Shown one piece after another: positions 23,691-31,340 of a DNA stretch of 34,038 bases (positions are counted from its first letter, which is position 1; each line of letters begins with the position of its first letter). The stretch is from positions 1 to 34,038 of the forward strand of contig CANEHB010000020.1 in NCBI GenBank assembly GCA_947427205.1, given 5' to 3'. The stretch is from an uncultured Clostridium sp. GTDB lineage: Bacteria; Bacillota; Clostridia; TANB77; CAG-508. The translations under genes were made by a program, and so were the position numbers. The notes below the pieces were generated by a model, which had not been told where the DNA came from, made no database searches, and saw nothing but the letters and a program-made list of their open reading frames with translations.

Positions 23691-23720
23691 ATAAGATTTA
23701 AAAAATATCCATTTGGTTTC
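23691..23720 (-). promoter_or_regulatory. Autoregulatory ECF promoter (site A)
   Basis: On the minus strand GAAACC (23720-23715), 17 nt, ATCTTAT (23697-23691) and then ATATAG. The leader to the sigma start is about 27 nt. A GAAAC-type -35 is characteristic of ECF promoters. It shares most positions with site B over about 35 bp. Confidence 0.75.
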
Positions 23721-23740
23721 GCTAATTTTAAAAATATTTT

Positions 23741-23767
23741 AAAAGGTGCTATTTTCTAGCACCTTTT
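23741..23767 (-). terminator. Terminator of the 168-aa gene
   Basis: 11-bp stem 23741-23751 with 23757-23767 around a 5-nt loop. It begins 1 nt past the stop at 23769 on the minus strand, followed by AAAATATTTTT. It insulates the sigma promoter. Confidence 0.78.
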
Positions 23768-23768
23768 T

Positions 23769-24275
23769 TTATTTTAATTCTTTTCTTGAATAATCAATTA
23801 TTTTCTCTGCTGTATCTTTTAAACTAGAAATTGAGTTTTCGAAAATATCAACTCGTATTTCACTATTAGATTTCTTTTCTAATATTTTTCTTAAAAGCTC
23901 AAATGTTACTACTATATAATGTCTAAATTCATAGCTTTCATCTAAATCTTTGAAACCTATTGAATCTATAATTTCAAAAGATTTATCAAAAGCTTCTAAG
24001 ATATCATTTATTAATTCTTCACTAATACCTAAATTATTAGTTTTATAATATTTACTTATCTCATTTTTATACTCTGAATATATTTCATCAAAATTTTCTA
24101 TTTTTTTATTATTTTCTAAATCTCTTTTTACATTATGTAAGTAAAAAGCTTTTATATATACATATGTTAATGATTTATCAACATTTTGGTTATTATTAAA
24201 CTTATCAATAATACTATAAATCATATCTTCACTTAAATTAAATATTTCATGTGAAAAATTTTTAATATCACTCAT
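23769..24275 (-). CDS. Hypothetical helical protein, 168 aa
   Basis: I recognise no family. The product is helical and acidic (MSDIKNFSHEIFNLSED; NDILEAFDKSFEIIDSIGF; FRHYIVVTFELLRKILEKK), without signal peptide or membrane segment. The start is placed at the ATG at 24275, where AGGAG lies 7 nt upstream; a longer frame reaching 24386 has no ribosome binding site and a hydrophobic, atypical N-terminus, and is rejected. It appears to be a single-gene unit ended by its own terminator, between the Spo0E-like gene and the ECF sigma operon. Confidence 0.75.
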   Translation of the reverse strand: MSDIKNFSHEIFNLSEDMIYSIIDKFNNNQNVDKSLTYVYIKAFYLHNVKRDLENNKKIENFDEIYSEYKNEISKYYKTNNLGISEELINDILEAFDKSFEIIDSIGFKDLDESYEFRHYIVVTFELLRKILEKKSNSEIRVDIFENSISSLKDTAEKIIDYSRKELK

Positions 24276-24436
24276 TTTTTGTCTCCTAAAATCAATTTTT
24301 TCTCTAATTATACACTTTTTACTTAATGTTATCAACATGCTAAAATATGAAATAATAATATTTAATTTATAAAAAATAGATTCCAATTATTAAATTTCTA
24401 TTTATTGTAAGATAATTATCCATAACTATTAACTAA

Positions 24437-24468
24437 AAAACTCCAATTCAAAACTGAATTAGAGTTTT
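24437..24468 (-). terminator. Terminator of the Spo0E-like gene
   Basis: 13-bp arms 24437-24449 and 24456-24468 with one mismatch and a 6-nt loop. On the minus strand TTTTTTAG closes it. It lies 8 nt past the stop at 24477. Confidence 0.78.
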
Positions 24469-24476
24469 CATTTTAT

Positions 24477-24632
24477 TTATTCATTAGTAAGTCCAACCAC
24501 ATTACTAGCATAGTATTGTGCAATAAGTTCGTCTAGTTCAACACTTACTTTATATATTACAGAGTAATCTTCGCCATTTGAAATACATTTATTTAATTTA
24601 TCCCTTAATTTACAAATTTTTTCATCTAACAT
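24477..24632 (-). CDS. Spo0E-like aspartyl-phosphate phosphatase, 51 aa
   Basis: The 51-residue product reads MLDEKICKLRDKLNKC at the start and YKVSVELDELIAQYY in the second helix. The Ser-x-Glu-Leu-Asp-x-Leu-Ile pattern is the signature of the Spo0E family, two-helix proteins that remove the phosphate from Spo0A-type receivers. AAGGAGAG stands before the ATG at 24632. It has its own promoter, a TGTCGAA 0A-box match upstream and its own terminator. The likely partner is a Spo0A protein; whether that includes the atypical Spo0A-like gene at 20026, which lacks the phosphorylatable Asp, is open. Confidence 0.82.
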   Translation of the reverse strand: MLDEKICKLRDKLNKCISNGEDYSVIYKVSVELDELIAQYYASNVVGLTNE

Positions 24633-24676
24633 AATACCACTCTCCTTTTCTTATTTTTTATCTTTTGTATATATTA

Positions 24677-24705
24677 AAAATAACATATTGTTACAGCAAA
24701 GTCAA
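24677..24705 (-). promoter_or_regulatory. Promoter of the Spo0E-like gene
   Basis: On the minus strand TTGACT (24705-24700, five of six), 17 nt, TATTTT (24682-24677, four of six). The leader is about 40 nt. Confidence 0.6.
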
Positions 24706-24744
24706 CGAAACTTCAGTATTTTCTAAGGTTTTCGTCATACATAT

Positions 24745-24752
24745 TTCGACAA
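24745..24752 (-). promoter_or_regulatory. Candidate 0A box upstream of the Spo0E-like gene
   Basis: TTGTCGAA on the minus strand contains the Spo0A-box core TGTCGAA exactly, about 40 nt upstream of the -35. A one-mismatch copy TGACGAA lies at 24737-24731. A 7-bp match can arise by chance, but position and neighbour make it worth recording. Confidence 0.45.
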
Positions 24753-24806
24753 CTTTTTGTATTTTTTTACTATTTTTTATCTTTTTATCTTTTTTATCTT
24801 ATTTTT

Positions 24807-25610
24807 CTACTTTTTAATCTCATATTTTTTTGGATATTTTATGTTTTTATACAAAATGAATATTGATATTAAAAATATAATTATAGACAATATTTGCGAT
24901 ATTCTGAAATTAAACAACATTAAACTATCCACTCTTAAACCTTCTAATATTGTTCTTATTCCTGAATACAATAAACAATAAATTAATAAAATTTGTCCCT
25001 TAAATCTTCTATTTTTCTGAATTTTTCTTAATATACAAAAAATAATAAAAGTTGATATTGATTCATATAAAAATACTGGGTGTACTTCTATGTATTCATT
25101 TGCTACAATTCCCATTCTTAAGAAACTACTTGTCTTTCTTCCAAAAGCTTCTATATTAAAGAAATTTCCCCAACGTCCAATGCTTTGAGCTATTGCAACA
25201 AATGGTATTATATAGTCTAAAAAATTCAATATATCTATTTTTTTTATTTTGCAATTTATGATTATAGTGGTTGCTCCTAAAATTAATCCACCATAAATCG
25301 CAAGCCCACCATCTCTTAAATTAAATATCTCTAATATATTTTTAGAATAATGTTCTAAACTAAATAATACAAAATATAATCTTGCTCCTATTATTCCAAA
25401 TATTAAACCAATTATTGTGTTATCTAAAACTGTATCAAAATTTATATCAAATTTTTCCTTACTAAATCTTGCAAGTAGCAGTGCCACTATGATTCCTGTT
25501 ACTATACAAATTGAATAATAATATACATCAATTCCAAACATAGAAAACGCTATTTTTGAAATTTCTAATTTTAAATTAATTCCTGGAAATTCTATAATAT
25601 TCATAAACAC
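24807..25610 (-). CDS. lgt: Prolipoprotein diacylglyceryl transferase
   Basis: Transfers diacylglycerol from phosphatidylglycerol to the lipobox Cys of prelipoproteins in the cytoplasmic membrane. The 267-residue product has several membrane helices and the Lgt signature GRWGNFFNIEAFG (145-157), plus GARLYF (75-80), RDGGLAIYGGL (99-109) and HPVFLYES (177-184). The Tyr in IYGGL replaces the E. coli His103, as is usual in Firmicutes. The start is GTG at 25610, because AAAGG lies 6 nt upstream; an ATG at 25604 would be 12 nt away. It follows the two M16 peptidase genes. Confidence 0.95.
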   Translation of the reverse strand: MFMNIIEFPGINLKLEISKIAFSMFGIDVYYYSICIVTGIIVALLLARFSKEKFDINFDTVLDNTIIGLIFGIIGARLYFVLFSLEHYSKNILEIFNLRDGGLAIYGGLILGATTIIINCKIKKIDILNFLDYIIPFVAIAQSIGRWGNFFNIEAFGRKTSSFLRMGIVANEYIEVHPVFLYESISTFIIFCILRKIQKNRRFKGQILLIYCLLYSGIRTILEGLRVDSLMLFNFRISQILSIIIFLISIFILYKNIKYPKKYEIKK

Positions 25611-25688
25611 AAATTACCTTTTCATTAATAAATTACTATTCCTTTAACAAGAATTATAAAAAACAAAAGTTATATTATAAAAAGTCAA

Positions 25689-25737
25689 CATCAAACAAAA
25701 ACAAAAATTACTTAAATATCTATTTTTTCGTTTGATG
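25689..25737 (-). other. Long-loop inverted repeat between M16 gene and lgt
   Basis: CATCAAAC (25689-25696) pairs with GTTTGATG (25730-25737), with a loop of 33 nt. On the minus strand it starts 14 nt past the M16 stop. The weak U-tract makes a terminator uncertain. Confidence 0.35.
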
Positions 25738-25750
25738 CATACAATTATTT

Positions 25751-27025
25751 TTATTTACTAATTGGTTTTATTACTGATATTACTTTTCTATCCTCTACAA
25801 ATATTTCTTTTAAAACTTTTTCTACATATTCTTTACTTACCACTTTAAATTCTTCAAAATAGTCAAAAGAATTTATATTTTTAAAGTAATCTGCAACTAT
25901 AATACTTGATATTGTTGACACTTCATTATAATCTTTAATAAATTCTCCATAAATTTTCTTTTTAGCTCTATTAAAATCTTCTTCATTTATTCCTGTTTGT
26001 TTCATTTTTTCAATTTTTTCGTCTATTACTTTAATTACCTCATCTACATAGTTTGTTTGAACTTGAATTAATGTATGTGCATATGTTTTAGAAAATTCGT
26101 AATTTATACTTGGTTCTGAAAGTATTTTTCCAGACTCATATAACTCTTCAAAAGTTTCTGAACTTTTACCAAATAACAAATCTCCTAATATTTCTATTGA
26201 AATATCTTTTTTTATTTTATTTGATTTAATATCATTATCCTTATATCCAATAATAATACAAGGCATACTTATATCCATTTCTTTTTCTATATATTTTTCA
26301 ACTATTTCTGGTTGTTCTTCATTATATACTCTTCTAGTCTCTTCTTCTACTGCTTCTAATGTCATTCTATATTTTATTTTCTCTAAGGCTGATTCTGGCT
26401 CAAAATCTCCTGCAAGAACAATTATCATATTATCTGGTCTATAAAATGAATCATATATTTTATATAATTTATCCTTATCAATTTCTGCTATAGTTTCTTT
26501 AGTACCCGCTACATCAATATTTATTTCATTATCTTTATACATACATTTTAAAGCATTCATATATAGTGACCATACTGGCTCGTCATCATACATCATAATT
26601 TCTTGTTCTATAATTCCACGTTCTTTTTCAACATTTTCATCAGTAAAATATGGATTTTGAACGTAATTCATAAATTCTTCTAAAGCCTCATCAAAATTAT
26701 CTGTACACTCAAATAAATAAGCTGTATGATCATTAGTTGTATATGCGTTTGCATCAACTCCTATTGATGTAAGTACATCTAAACTATTTCTACCATTTTC
26801 TTGTTCAAATAATTTATGTTCTAAATAATGGGCAATTCCATCTGGCATAATCGTTAATTTATCTTCTCCTGGTGCATAAAATTTGTTATCTATAGAACCA
26901 AAATTTGTACTCCATACAATATATTTTTTTCTAGTTTTTTTAGGTAATATTATTACTGTTAATCCATTACTTAATTTTTCAACATATAATTTTTCTTTAA
27001 TTTTATTATTTTCTATTATTTGCAA
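25751..27025 (-). CDS. M16 zinc metalloprotease, catalytic (YmfH-like)
   Basis: M16 (pitrilysin/insulinase) peptidases are clam-shaped zinc proteases. From the chosen start the 424-residue product has the inverted zinc motif HYLEH at 66-70, and the third ligand should lie in the IIEQEI stretch about 70 residues on (138-143). FEQENGRNSLDVLTSIG and NAYTTNDHTAYLF fit the YmfH group. The frame is open from an ATG at 27055, but AGGAG lies 8 nt before a TTG at 27025. The resulting N-terminus (QIIENNKIKEKLYVEKLSNG) matches the usual family start, so TTG is preferred. A non-catalytic partner lies upstream and lgt downstream. Confidence 0.93.
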   Translation of the reverse strand: MQIIENNKIKEKLYVEKLSNGLTVIILPKKTRKKYIVWSTNFGSIDNKFYAPGEDKLTIMPDGIAHYLEHKLFEQENGRNSLDVLTSIGVDANAYTTNDHTAYLFECTDNFDEALEEFMNYVQNPYFTDENVEKERGIIEQEIMMYDDEPVWSLYMNALKCMYKDNEINIDVAGTKETIAEIDKDKLYKIYDSFYRPDNMIIVLAGDFEPESALEKIKYRMTLEAVEEETRRVYNEEQPEIVEKYIEKEMDISMPCIIIGYKDNDIKSNKIKKDISIEILGDLLFGKSSETFEELYESGKILSEPSINYEFSKTYAHTLIQVQTNYVDEVIKVIDEKIEKMKQTGINEEDFNRAKKKIYGEFIKDYNEVSTISSIIVADYFKNINSFDYFEEFKVVSKEYVEKVLKEIFVEDRKVISVIKPISK

Positions 27026-27059
27026 TTTAATATCTCCTATCCCTATAAATATCATTTAT

Positions 27060-27133
27060 CTTAAATATTTTATATTTAAGTAAACATTAGCAAAATCTTT
27101 ATTAATAGGAAATATAAAATATTTTCCTATTAA
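27060..27133 (-). other. Two hairpins between the M16 genes
   Basis: One inverted repeat has arms 27060-27068 and 27072-27080; a second pairs 27102-27112 with 27123-27133. Neither is followed by a U-tract on the minus strand, so mRNA processing or differential stability between the two M16 genes is more likely than termination. Confidence 0.45.
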
Positions 27134-27193
27134 ATAATCAAAATTTTGTATTCAAAAGTAAACTTGTAAAAATCTATATTATGTCATAATCAT

Positions 27194-28471
27194 CTAATTT
27201 CTCAAAAAGTAAACTGTATTTATATTAATAGAATTTGCTAATTTTAATATATCTTCTTTTGATACTTTTTCTATTCTTTTAATATATTCTTCTAAACTAA
27301 TATTAGTTTTTGATATTTCTTGTCCTATATAAAATACAACTTCTGTGTCTTGTTCTTCTTCAACATTTTTTATTCCAGAAATTAAATATGTTTTTGCATT
27401 ATCAATATCCTCTTCTGTAAACTCTCCTTTTTTGATATTTTCAAGTTGTACTTTTATAAGCTCTAATGCTTTTTCATAATTTTCAATTTGTATTCCACAT
27501 CTAATAAATATATTTAATTTTTGTTTTACAAAAGTGCTTTTTGCAGAATATGCTAAACTTGCTTTTTCTCTTACATTTTGGAACATCATCGAATTTGCTC
27601 CATCTCCTAAAATAGAATTATACACTAGGCATACTGCTTGCAAATTATCCATACTTTCTACAATATCTAATCCTAATACTAATTTTCCTTGTGTAACATT
27701 CATATTTTCCTGAATTTCTTTGACGTTTTCCACAATTTGTTTTCTTTCTGTGAATTCATTATTTAATGTATAATTTTCAATTCTAGGTTTTAATTTTTTT
27801 ATATTCTCATTTTCTAATAAAAGTTTTTTTGTTTCTTCTTCATTAATATTGCCTGATATAAATATATCTATTTTTGAATTTTGTATTAACCATTCATAAT
27901 ATTCTGATATATCTTCTATTGTTATTTTATCTACATCTTCTGAATATCCATATTTATATAGTCCAAACCCATTATTTCCATACATTGTAGAAATACAGTT
28001 ATCTAAAGCATATGAATCTTTATCATCAATTTTACTTTCAATAACCTTTTTCAAATTATCTTTTTCAATTTCTAAAAAGTCTTTATTTAAATTATTACCA
28101 TTCTTTACAGGGTCAAATACTAAATCTAAAAGATTTTCTATATTCATTTTTAAAATATTCTCTCCATTTAGAGCATATTCATTACCTATAGATTCTATAT
28201 AGAATTTTAAAACTACATTATCCCCCATTTTATCAACACCACAATTAAAAGAGGCTCCATACATATTTTCCAATTCTTTATTTATTAAATATTGATTTGG
28301 AAGTCTGTTTGTTCCTCTTCTAAGCATAAATGGTATTAATGCATTTTTTGTTACAGTATCTCTTTTTAAAGTTGTAGTTAATATAATACATGAAAGATCT
28401 GTTTTATATAAATCTGTTTTTATAAAATGTGCTTTTATTCCTTGTTTTAATTCTAAACTGATTTTACTCAT
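27194..28471 (-). CDS. M16-family protein, non-catalytic partner (YmfF-like)
   Basis: The 425-residue product has the M16 fold pattern (RRGTNRLPNQYLINKELEN; MYGASFNCGVDKMGD; later NVREKASLAYSAKSTF and GIQIENYEKALELI), but the zinc motif HxxEH is absent where it should be near the N-terminus. It therefore resembles the inactive subunit of two-component M16B proteases, whose R/Y-type motif shapes the active site of the partner. It lies directly upstream of the catalytic M16 gene, as in YmfF-YmfH pairs. GGAGAG stands before the ATG at 28471. Confidence 0.92.
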   Translation of the reverse strand: MSKISLELKQGIKAHFIKTDLYKTDLSCIILTTTLKRDTVTKNALIPFMLRRGTNRLPNQYLINKELENMYGASFNCGVDKMGDNVVLKFYIESIGNEYALNGENILKMNIENLLDLVFDPVKNGNNLNKDFLEIEKDNLKKVIESKIDDKDSYALDNCISTMYGNNGFGLYKYGYSEDVDKITIEDISEYYEWLIQNSKIDIFISGNINEEETKKLLLENENIKKLKPRIENYTLNNEFTERKQIVENVKEIQENMNVTQGKLVLGLDIVESMDNLQAVCLVYNSILGDGANSMMFQNVREKASLAYSAKSTFVKQKLNIFIRCGIQIENYEKALELIKVQLENIKKGEFTEEDIDNAKTYLISGIKNVEEEQDTEVVFYIGQEISKTNISLEEYIKRIEKVSKEDILKLANSININTVYFLRN

Positions 28472-28522
28472 TAAACTCTCCTTTTTTATTAGTATTGTTT
28501 TTTTTGTTATATTTATTCACAT

Positions 28523-28551
28523 ATATTATCATAAATTCTCTTTTTTAACAA
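28523..28551 (-). promoter_or_regulatory. Promoter of the M16-M16-lgt cluster
   Basis: On the minus strand TTGTTA (28551-28546), 17 nt, TAATAT (28528-28523) with an upstream TG for an extended -10 (TGATAATAT). The rest of 28552-28711 is AT-rich spacer with no gene that I can see. Confidence 0.5.
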
Positions 28552-28711
28552 TAAAAGCACAAATAACAATTTTCATAATTTCTATGTTATTAAGAAAATT
28601 TAATTTTTGCATAACTATTTTACTATAATATTATTTTGACTAACTATTTCCATTCAAAAAATTGTATAATCAACATAATTTTTCTTAACAATTGATTTTT
28701 AGAAAATAGAA

Positions 28712-28743
28712 AAACTGTTACTACTAGCTAGTAATAACAGTTT
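28712..28743 (-). terminator. Terminator of the HQxxH protein gene
   Basis: Nearly perfect 32-bp palindrome: AAACTGTTA with TAACAGTTT, one C/A mismatch, then the fully palindromic centre TACTAGCTAGTA. On the minus strand TTCTATTTTC follows the closing TTT. It lies 28 nt past the stop. Confidence 0.8.
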
Positions 28744-28771
28744 AATGTGTATATGATAATTTTAGGACTTT

Positions 28772-29908
28772 CTATCTTACTCCTGACATTGGATAAGTAA
28801 CATCTAAATATCTATCTTGATATATATTTTGCTTATCTTCAAAATCAAGCTTTGCAAATTCATATGGTGTTATTGCTCTTTTTGCTTTAAAGAATTTTGC
28901 GATTTTTTCTGGATCTAATTTTTCAAATTCATAGTTTTCATATAATTTTCTCTTTTTAGAATTTATTGGTAATTTTTCAAAATATTCTTTATCTCTATTT
29001 ATTGCTTTTTCTATTTCTTCTGCTGGATCTAATCCTTCTTTATCAGAATTTCTGTATCTATATCCAAGCCAAAATGGATATACTCTTCCCATCACTTCTG
29101 GATTTTCACCTTGTGTTACTATATCTAAATAACTATTTCCTGAAAACTGATTGTATATATCTTTATCAGTTAAGAATTTTATAAATGCATGAAATTCCTC
29201 TTTTTCTTTTTTAGTCATTGATGGTTTATATGGTAACATTGGTTGATGTATTGCTTGATGTGCAAGTGATGCTATTATTTTATTTGGGTTGCTTTCTCCA
29301 GATTTAGCGAAAAATAAGAATGTTTTATTCCCTGTTAATTGATAACTTCTATGTGTATCAAAATTAGGATACATTATATATGTACTAACTTTTCCTAAGA
29401 TTTCTGGTTCATATGTTCCTAAAACTGATTTTATATGACTCATTACTGCTGTTTCATTTAGTCTCCAAATTCTTTCTATAGAATTTTTATAGCTCTTTGT
29501 TTCATTAACAATACTTTTTATTTCTGGTTCCTGATTTAATCTATATAAATCATCTATGAAACTATCCATTTCTGGTAGTTCTTCGTCTGTTAAATCATAC
29601 TCATATTTTAATCTACTTTTTAACATTTCTTTATGTGACTCTGTTCCTGCAAGTGATGAAAGTGGTACTATTTCTCCAAAAAAATTTGTTCCATCTGAAT
29701 GAATTAATTTCCTGTTTGAAAAAACTCTTTGATGATTTTGTATAAATCTAGTTATCGCAGGTGAAGCATCCATAACTTTACGATTTCTGTATAATTCTCT
29801 TTTTTCTGGATTGTTTCTTGATGATAGTCTAGCTCTATACTCTCCACTTATTAAATTGCATACTACTGCGTCATCATTAACTGCAAAACTCATATTTGGT
29901 TTCGTCAT
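28772..29908 (-). CDS. Unknown protein with degenerate zinc-peptidase motif
   Basis: The 378-residue product has no signal peptide and no membrane helix. Residues 214-221 read SLAHQAIH, the position and surroundings of a zinc peptidase HExxH helix with Glu replaced by Gln (HQxxH, His217 and His221). The flanking strand (TGNKTFLFFAKSG) and the downstream helix (MTKKEKEEFHAFIKFL) also fit that kind of fold. The substitution suggests a catalytically dead or altered enzyme. The first 70 residues look poorly ordered and basic (RLSSRNNPEKRELYRNRK). The start is at the ATG at 29908 because AGGAGG lies 6 nt upstream; a longer frame from 29956 is rejected. It has its own terminator and palindromes upstream, so it is probably monocistronic. 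I do not recognise the exact family. Confidence 0.78.
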   Translation of the reverse strand: MTKPNMSFAVNDDAVVCNLISGEYRARLSSRNNPEKRELYRNRKVMDASPAITRFIQNHQRVFSNRKLIHSDGTNFFGEIVPLSSLAGTESHKEMLKSRLKYEYDLTDEELPEMDSFIDDLYRLNQEPEIKSIVNETKSYKNSIERIWRLNETAVMSHIKSVLGTYEPEILGKVSTYIMYPNFDTHRSYQLTGNKTFLFFAKSGESNPNKIIASLAHQAIHQPMLPYKPSMTKKEKEEFHAFIKFLTDKDIYNQFSGNSYLDIVTQGENPEVMGRVYPFWLGYRYRNSDKEGLDPAEEIEKAINRDKEYFEKLPINSKKRKLYENYEFEKLDPEKIAKFFKAKRAITPYEFAKLDFEDKQNIYQDRYLDVTYPMSGVR

Positions 29909-29950
29909 ATATTTCCTCCTATATATGTAATTACATTTATAGTTTTTAAA

Positions 29951-29966
29951 AAGCAATTAATTGCTT
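29951..29966. promoter_or_regulatory. Perfect 16-bp palindrome in the leader of the HQxxH gene
   Basis: AAGCAATTAATTGCTT, about 42 nt upstream of the start codon. It may be an operator; as RNA it could form only a short stem. Confidence 0.35.
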
Positions 29967-30036
29967 ATTTTTTTCATAAGTAGTATGTTGAAAATTTATT
30001 GTTACTAAATTTTGCACACTCAACAAATATATTTTA

Positions 30037-30049
30037 TCACAAATTGTGA
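30037..30049. promoter_or_regulatory. TCACAA-A-TTGTGA operator-like palindrome
   Basis: Perfect 6-bp arms around one base. On the minus strand it sits immediately before a TAAAAT -10-like hexamer for the gene at 28772-29908, so a bound protein would cover the promoter. The rest of 29967-30161 is AT-rich with no gene that I can see. Confidence 0.4.
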
Positions 30050-30161
30050 AGAAAATAAATACTTTTTTGTGAATTTTATGTAAATTATTTTAAATTTTAC
30101 ATATTTTCTAAAATTATTTACTTTTAAAAACACAAAATCTAAAATAATTTAAGTTATATTT

Positions 30162-31121
30162 TTATATTATATTTACGTAAACTAAACTTGCCATATATGA
30201 AAAATAAGAAATTACATATGCCATACCACTCCATCTTGAAATTTTATTTTTTTCACCTAAAAATGGAATTATTCCAAGTGCTATCATTCCTATCATAAAA
30301 ATAACTATATCTTTATTATAAGAAGTTGAATATGCTATTGGATTTATTAAAGCTGTTGCTCCTACAATAAGTACAATATTAAGTATATTAGACCCAATCA
30401 CATTTCCTATTGCCATATCTATTTCCCCTTTAAATGTTGCATTTATTGATGTTATTAGTTCTGGTAAACTTGTGCTAAAAGCAACTATTGTTAAACTAAT
30501 TACTTTTTCACTAACTCCAAGTTTAGCAGCTATAGCTGATGCATTATCAACTACAAAATCTCCACCAAATTTTAATGCTATAATTCCAATTACTATATTA
30601 AATATTGCCTTAAAACTTGAATTCTTTTTAGAAGCTCCTGATTCTTCTATTTCTTCTATTCCTTCTCTTTTTGCCATAAAAATATTATATAAAATAAATA
30701 AAATACAAAAAACAACTAATATAAATCCTTCTTGTTTTGTAATTATATTATTAGTGCCATTATTTCCAAAAATATATAATAATGCTGTTAGAAATATTAC
30801 AAAAGGTATTTCTAATCTAACAGTTTGTTCCTTAAATCTTAAAGGTCTTACTGCTGCACATGCGCCTAATATAAAAAATAAATTTGATATATTACTTCCT
30901 ACTATATTTCCAATAGCCATATCAGAATGACCATTTAAAGCTGATGTTAAACTTACCATTAATTCTGGCATTGAAGTTCCTATAGATACTATTGTTAATC
31001 CTATTATTATTTCTGGAATATGAAATTTTTTAGCTATACTACTTGATCCATCAACTAAAAAATCTGCTCCTTTTACCAAAAGTGCAAATCCAATTATTAT
31101 AAATAAAAAATTTAAGATCAT
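30162..31121 (-). CDS. Calcium/sodium antiporter, CaCA family (YrbG-like)
   Basis: Exchanges Ca2+ for Na+ or H+ across the cytoplasmic membrane. The 319-residue product is very hydrophobic with about ten helices and the two inverted alpha repeats of the family: GTSMPELMVS with GNIVGSN (48-77) and STSLPELITS with GNVIGSN (216-245), including the ion-binding Glu53 and Glu221. A charged loop (KREGIEEIEESGASKK, about 151-166) separates the halves. The ATG at 31121 lacks a nearby ribosome binding site. GGAGG at 31160-31156 instead precedes an ATG (31151) in the same frame that meets TAA after three codons. The start at 31121, right at the first helix, fits the family. Confidence 0.93.
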   Translation of the reverse strand: MILNFLFIIIGFALLVKGADFLVDGSSSIAKKFHIPEIIIGLTIVSIGTSMPELMVSLTSALNGHSDMAIGNIVGSNISNLFFILGACAAVRPLRFKEQTVRLEIPFVIFLTALLYIFGNNGTNNIITKQEGFILVVFCILFILYNIFMAKREGIEEIEESGASKKNSSFKAIFNIVIGIIALKFGGDFVVDNASAIAAKLGVSEKVISLTIVAFSTSLPELITSINATFKGEIDMAIGNVIGSNILNIVLIVGATALINPIAYSTSYNKDIVIFMIGMIALGIIPFLGEKNKISRWSGMAYVISYFSYMASLVYVNII

Positions 31122-31280
31122 AATAATTTTCGTACGATATTAAAATATCATACATCCTCCTTTAACAGCATTTTCTATAATTATTTTTCTTGTACACAAT
31201 TTATATATGCTACTAAAATCTAAATATTCTAAAATTATTATTTCCAATCTTTTTCATATTATAAAAATTTCTGTAAAGTT

Positions 31281-31299
31281 TTATAGCATAATGCTATAA
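31281..31299. repeat. 19-bp palindrome TTATAGCAT-A-ATGCTATAA
   Basis: 9-bp perfect arms around one base, between purB and the antiporter gene. On the minus strand it lies 42 nt past the purB stop. It could be an operator for the antiporter or a weak terminator (8-bp stem, 3-nt loop, poor U-tract). Confidence 0.45.
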
Positions 31300-31340
31300 G
31301 TAATATTTCTATAAATAAACTAGCAATAAAAATTTTTCTA

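Noticed and set aside
24276..24386. Longer N-terminus (37 residues) for the 168-residue protein
   Set aside because: It would start without a ribosome binding site and adds a hydrophobic stretch unlike the rest. AGGAG precedes the ATG at 24275.
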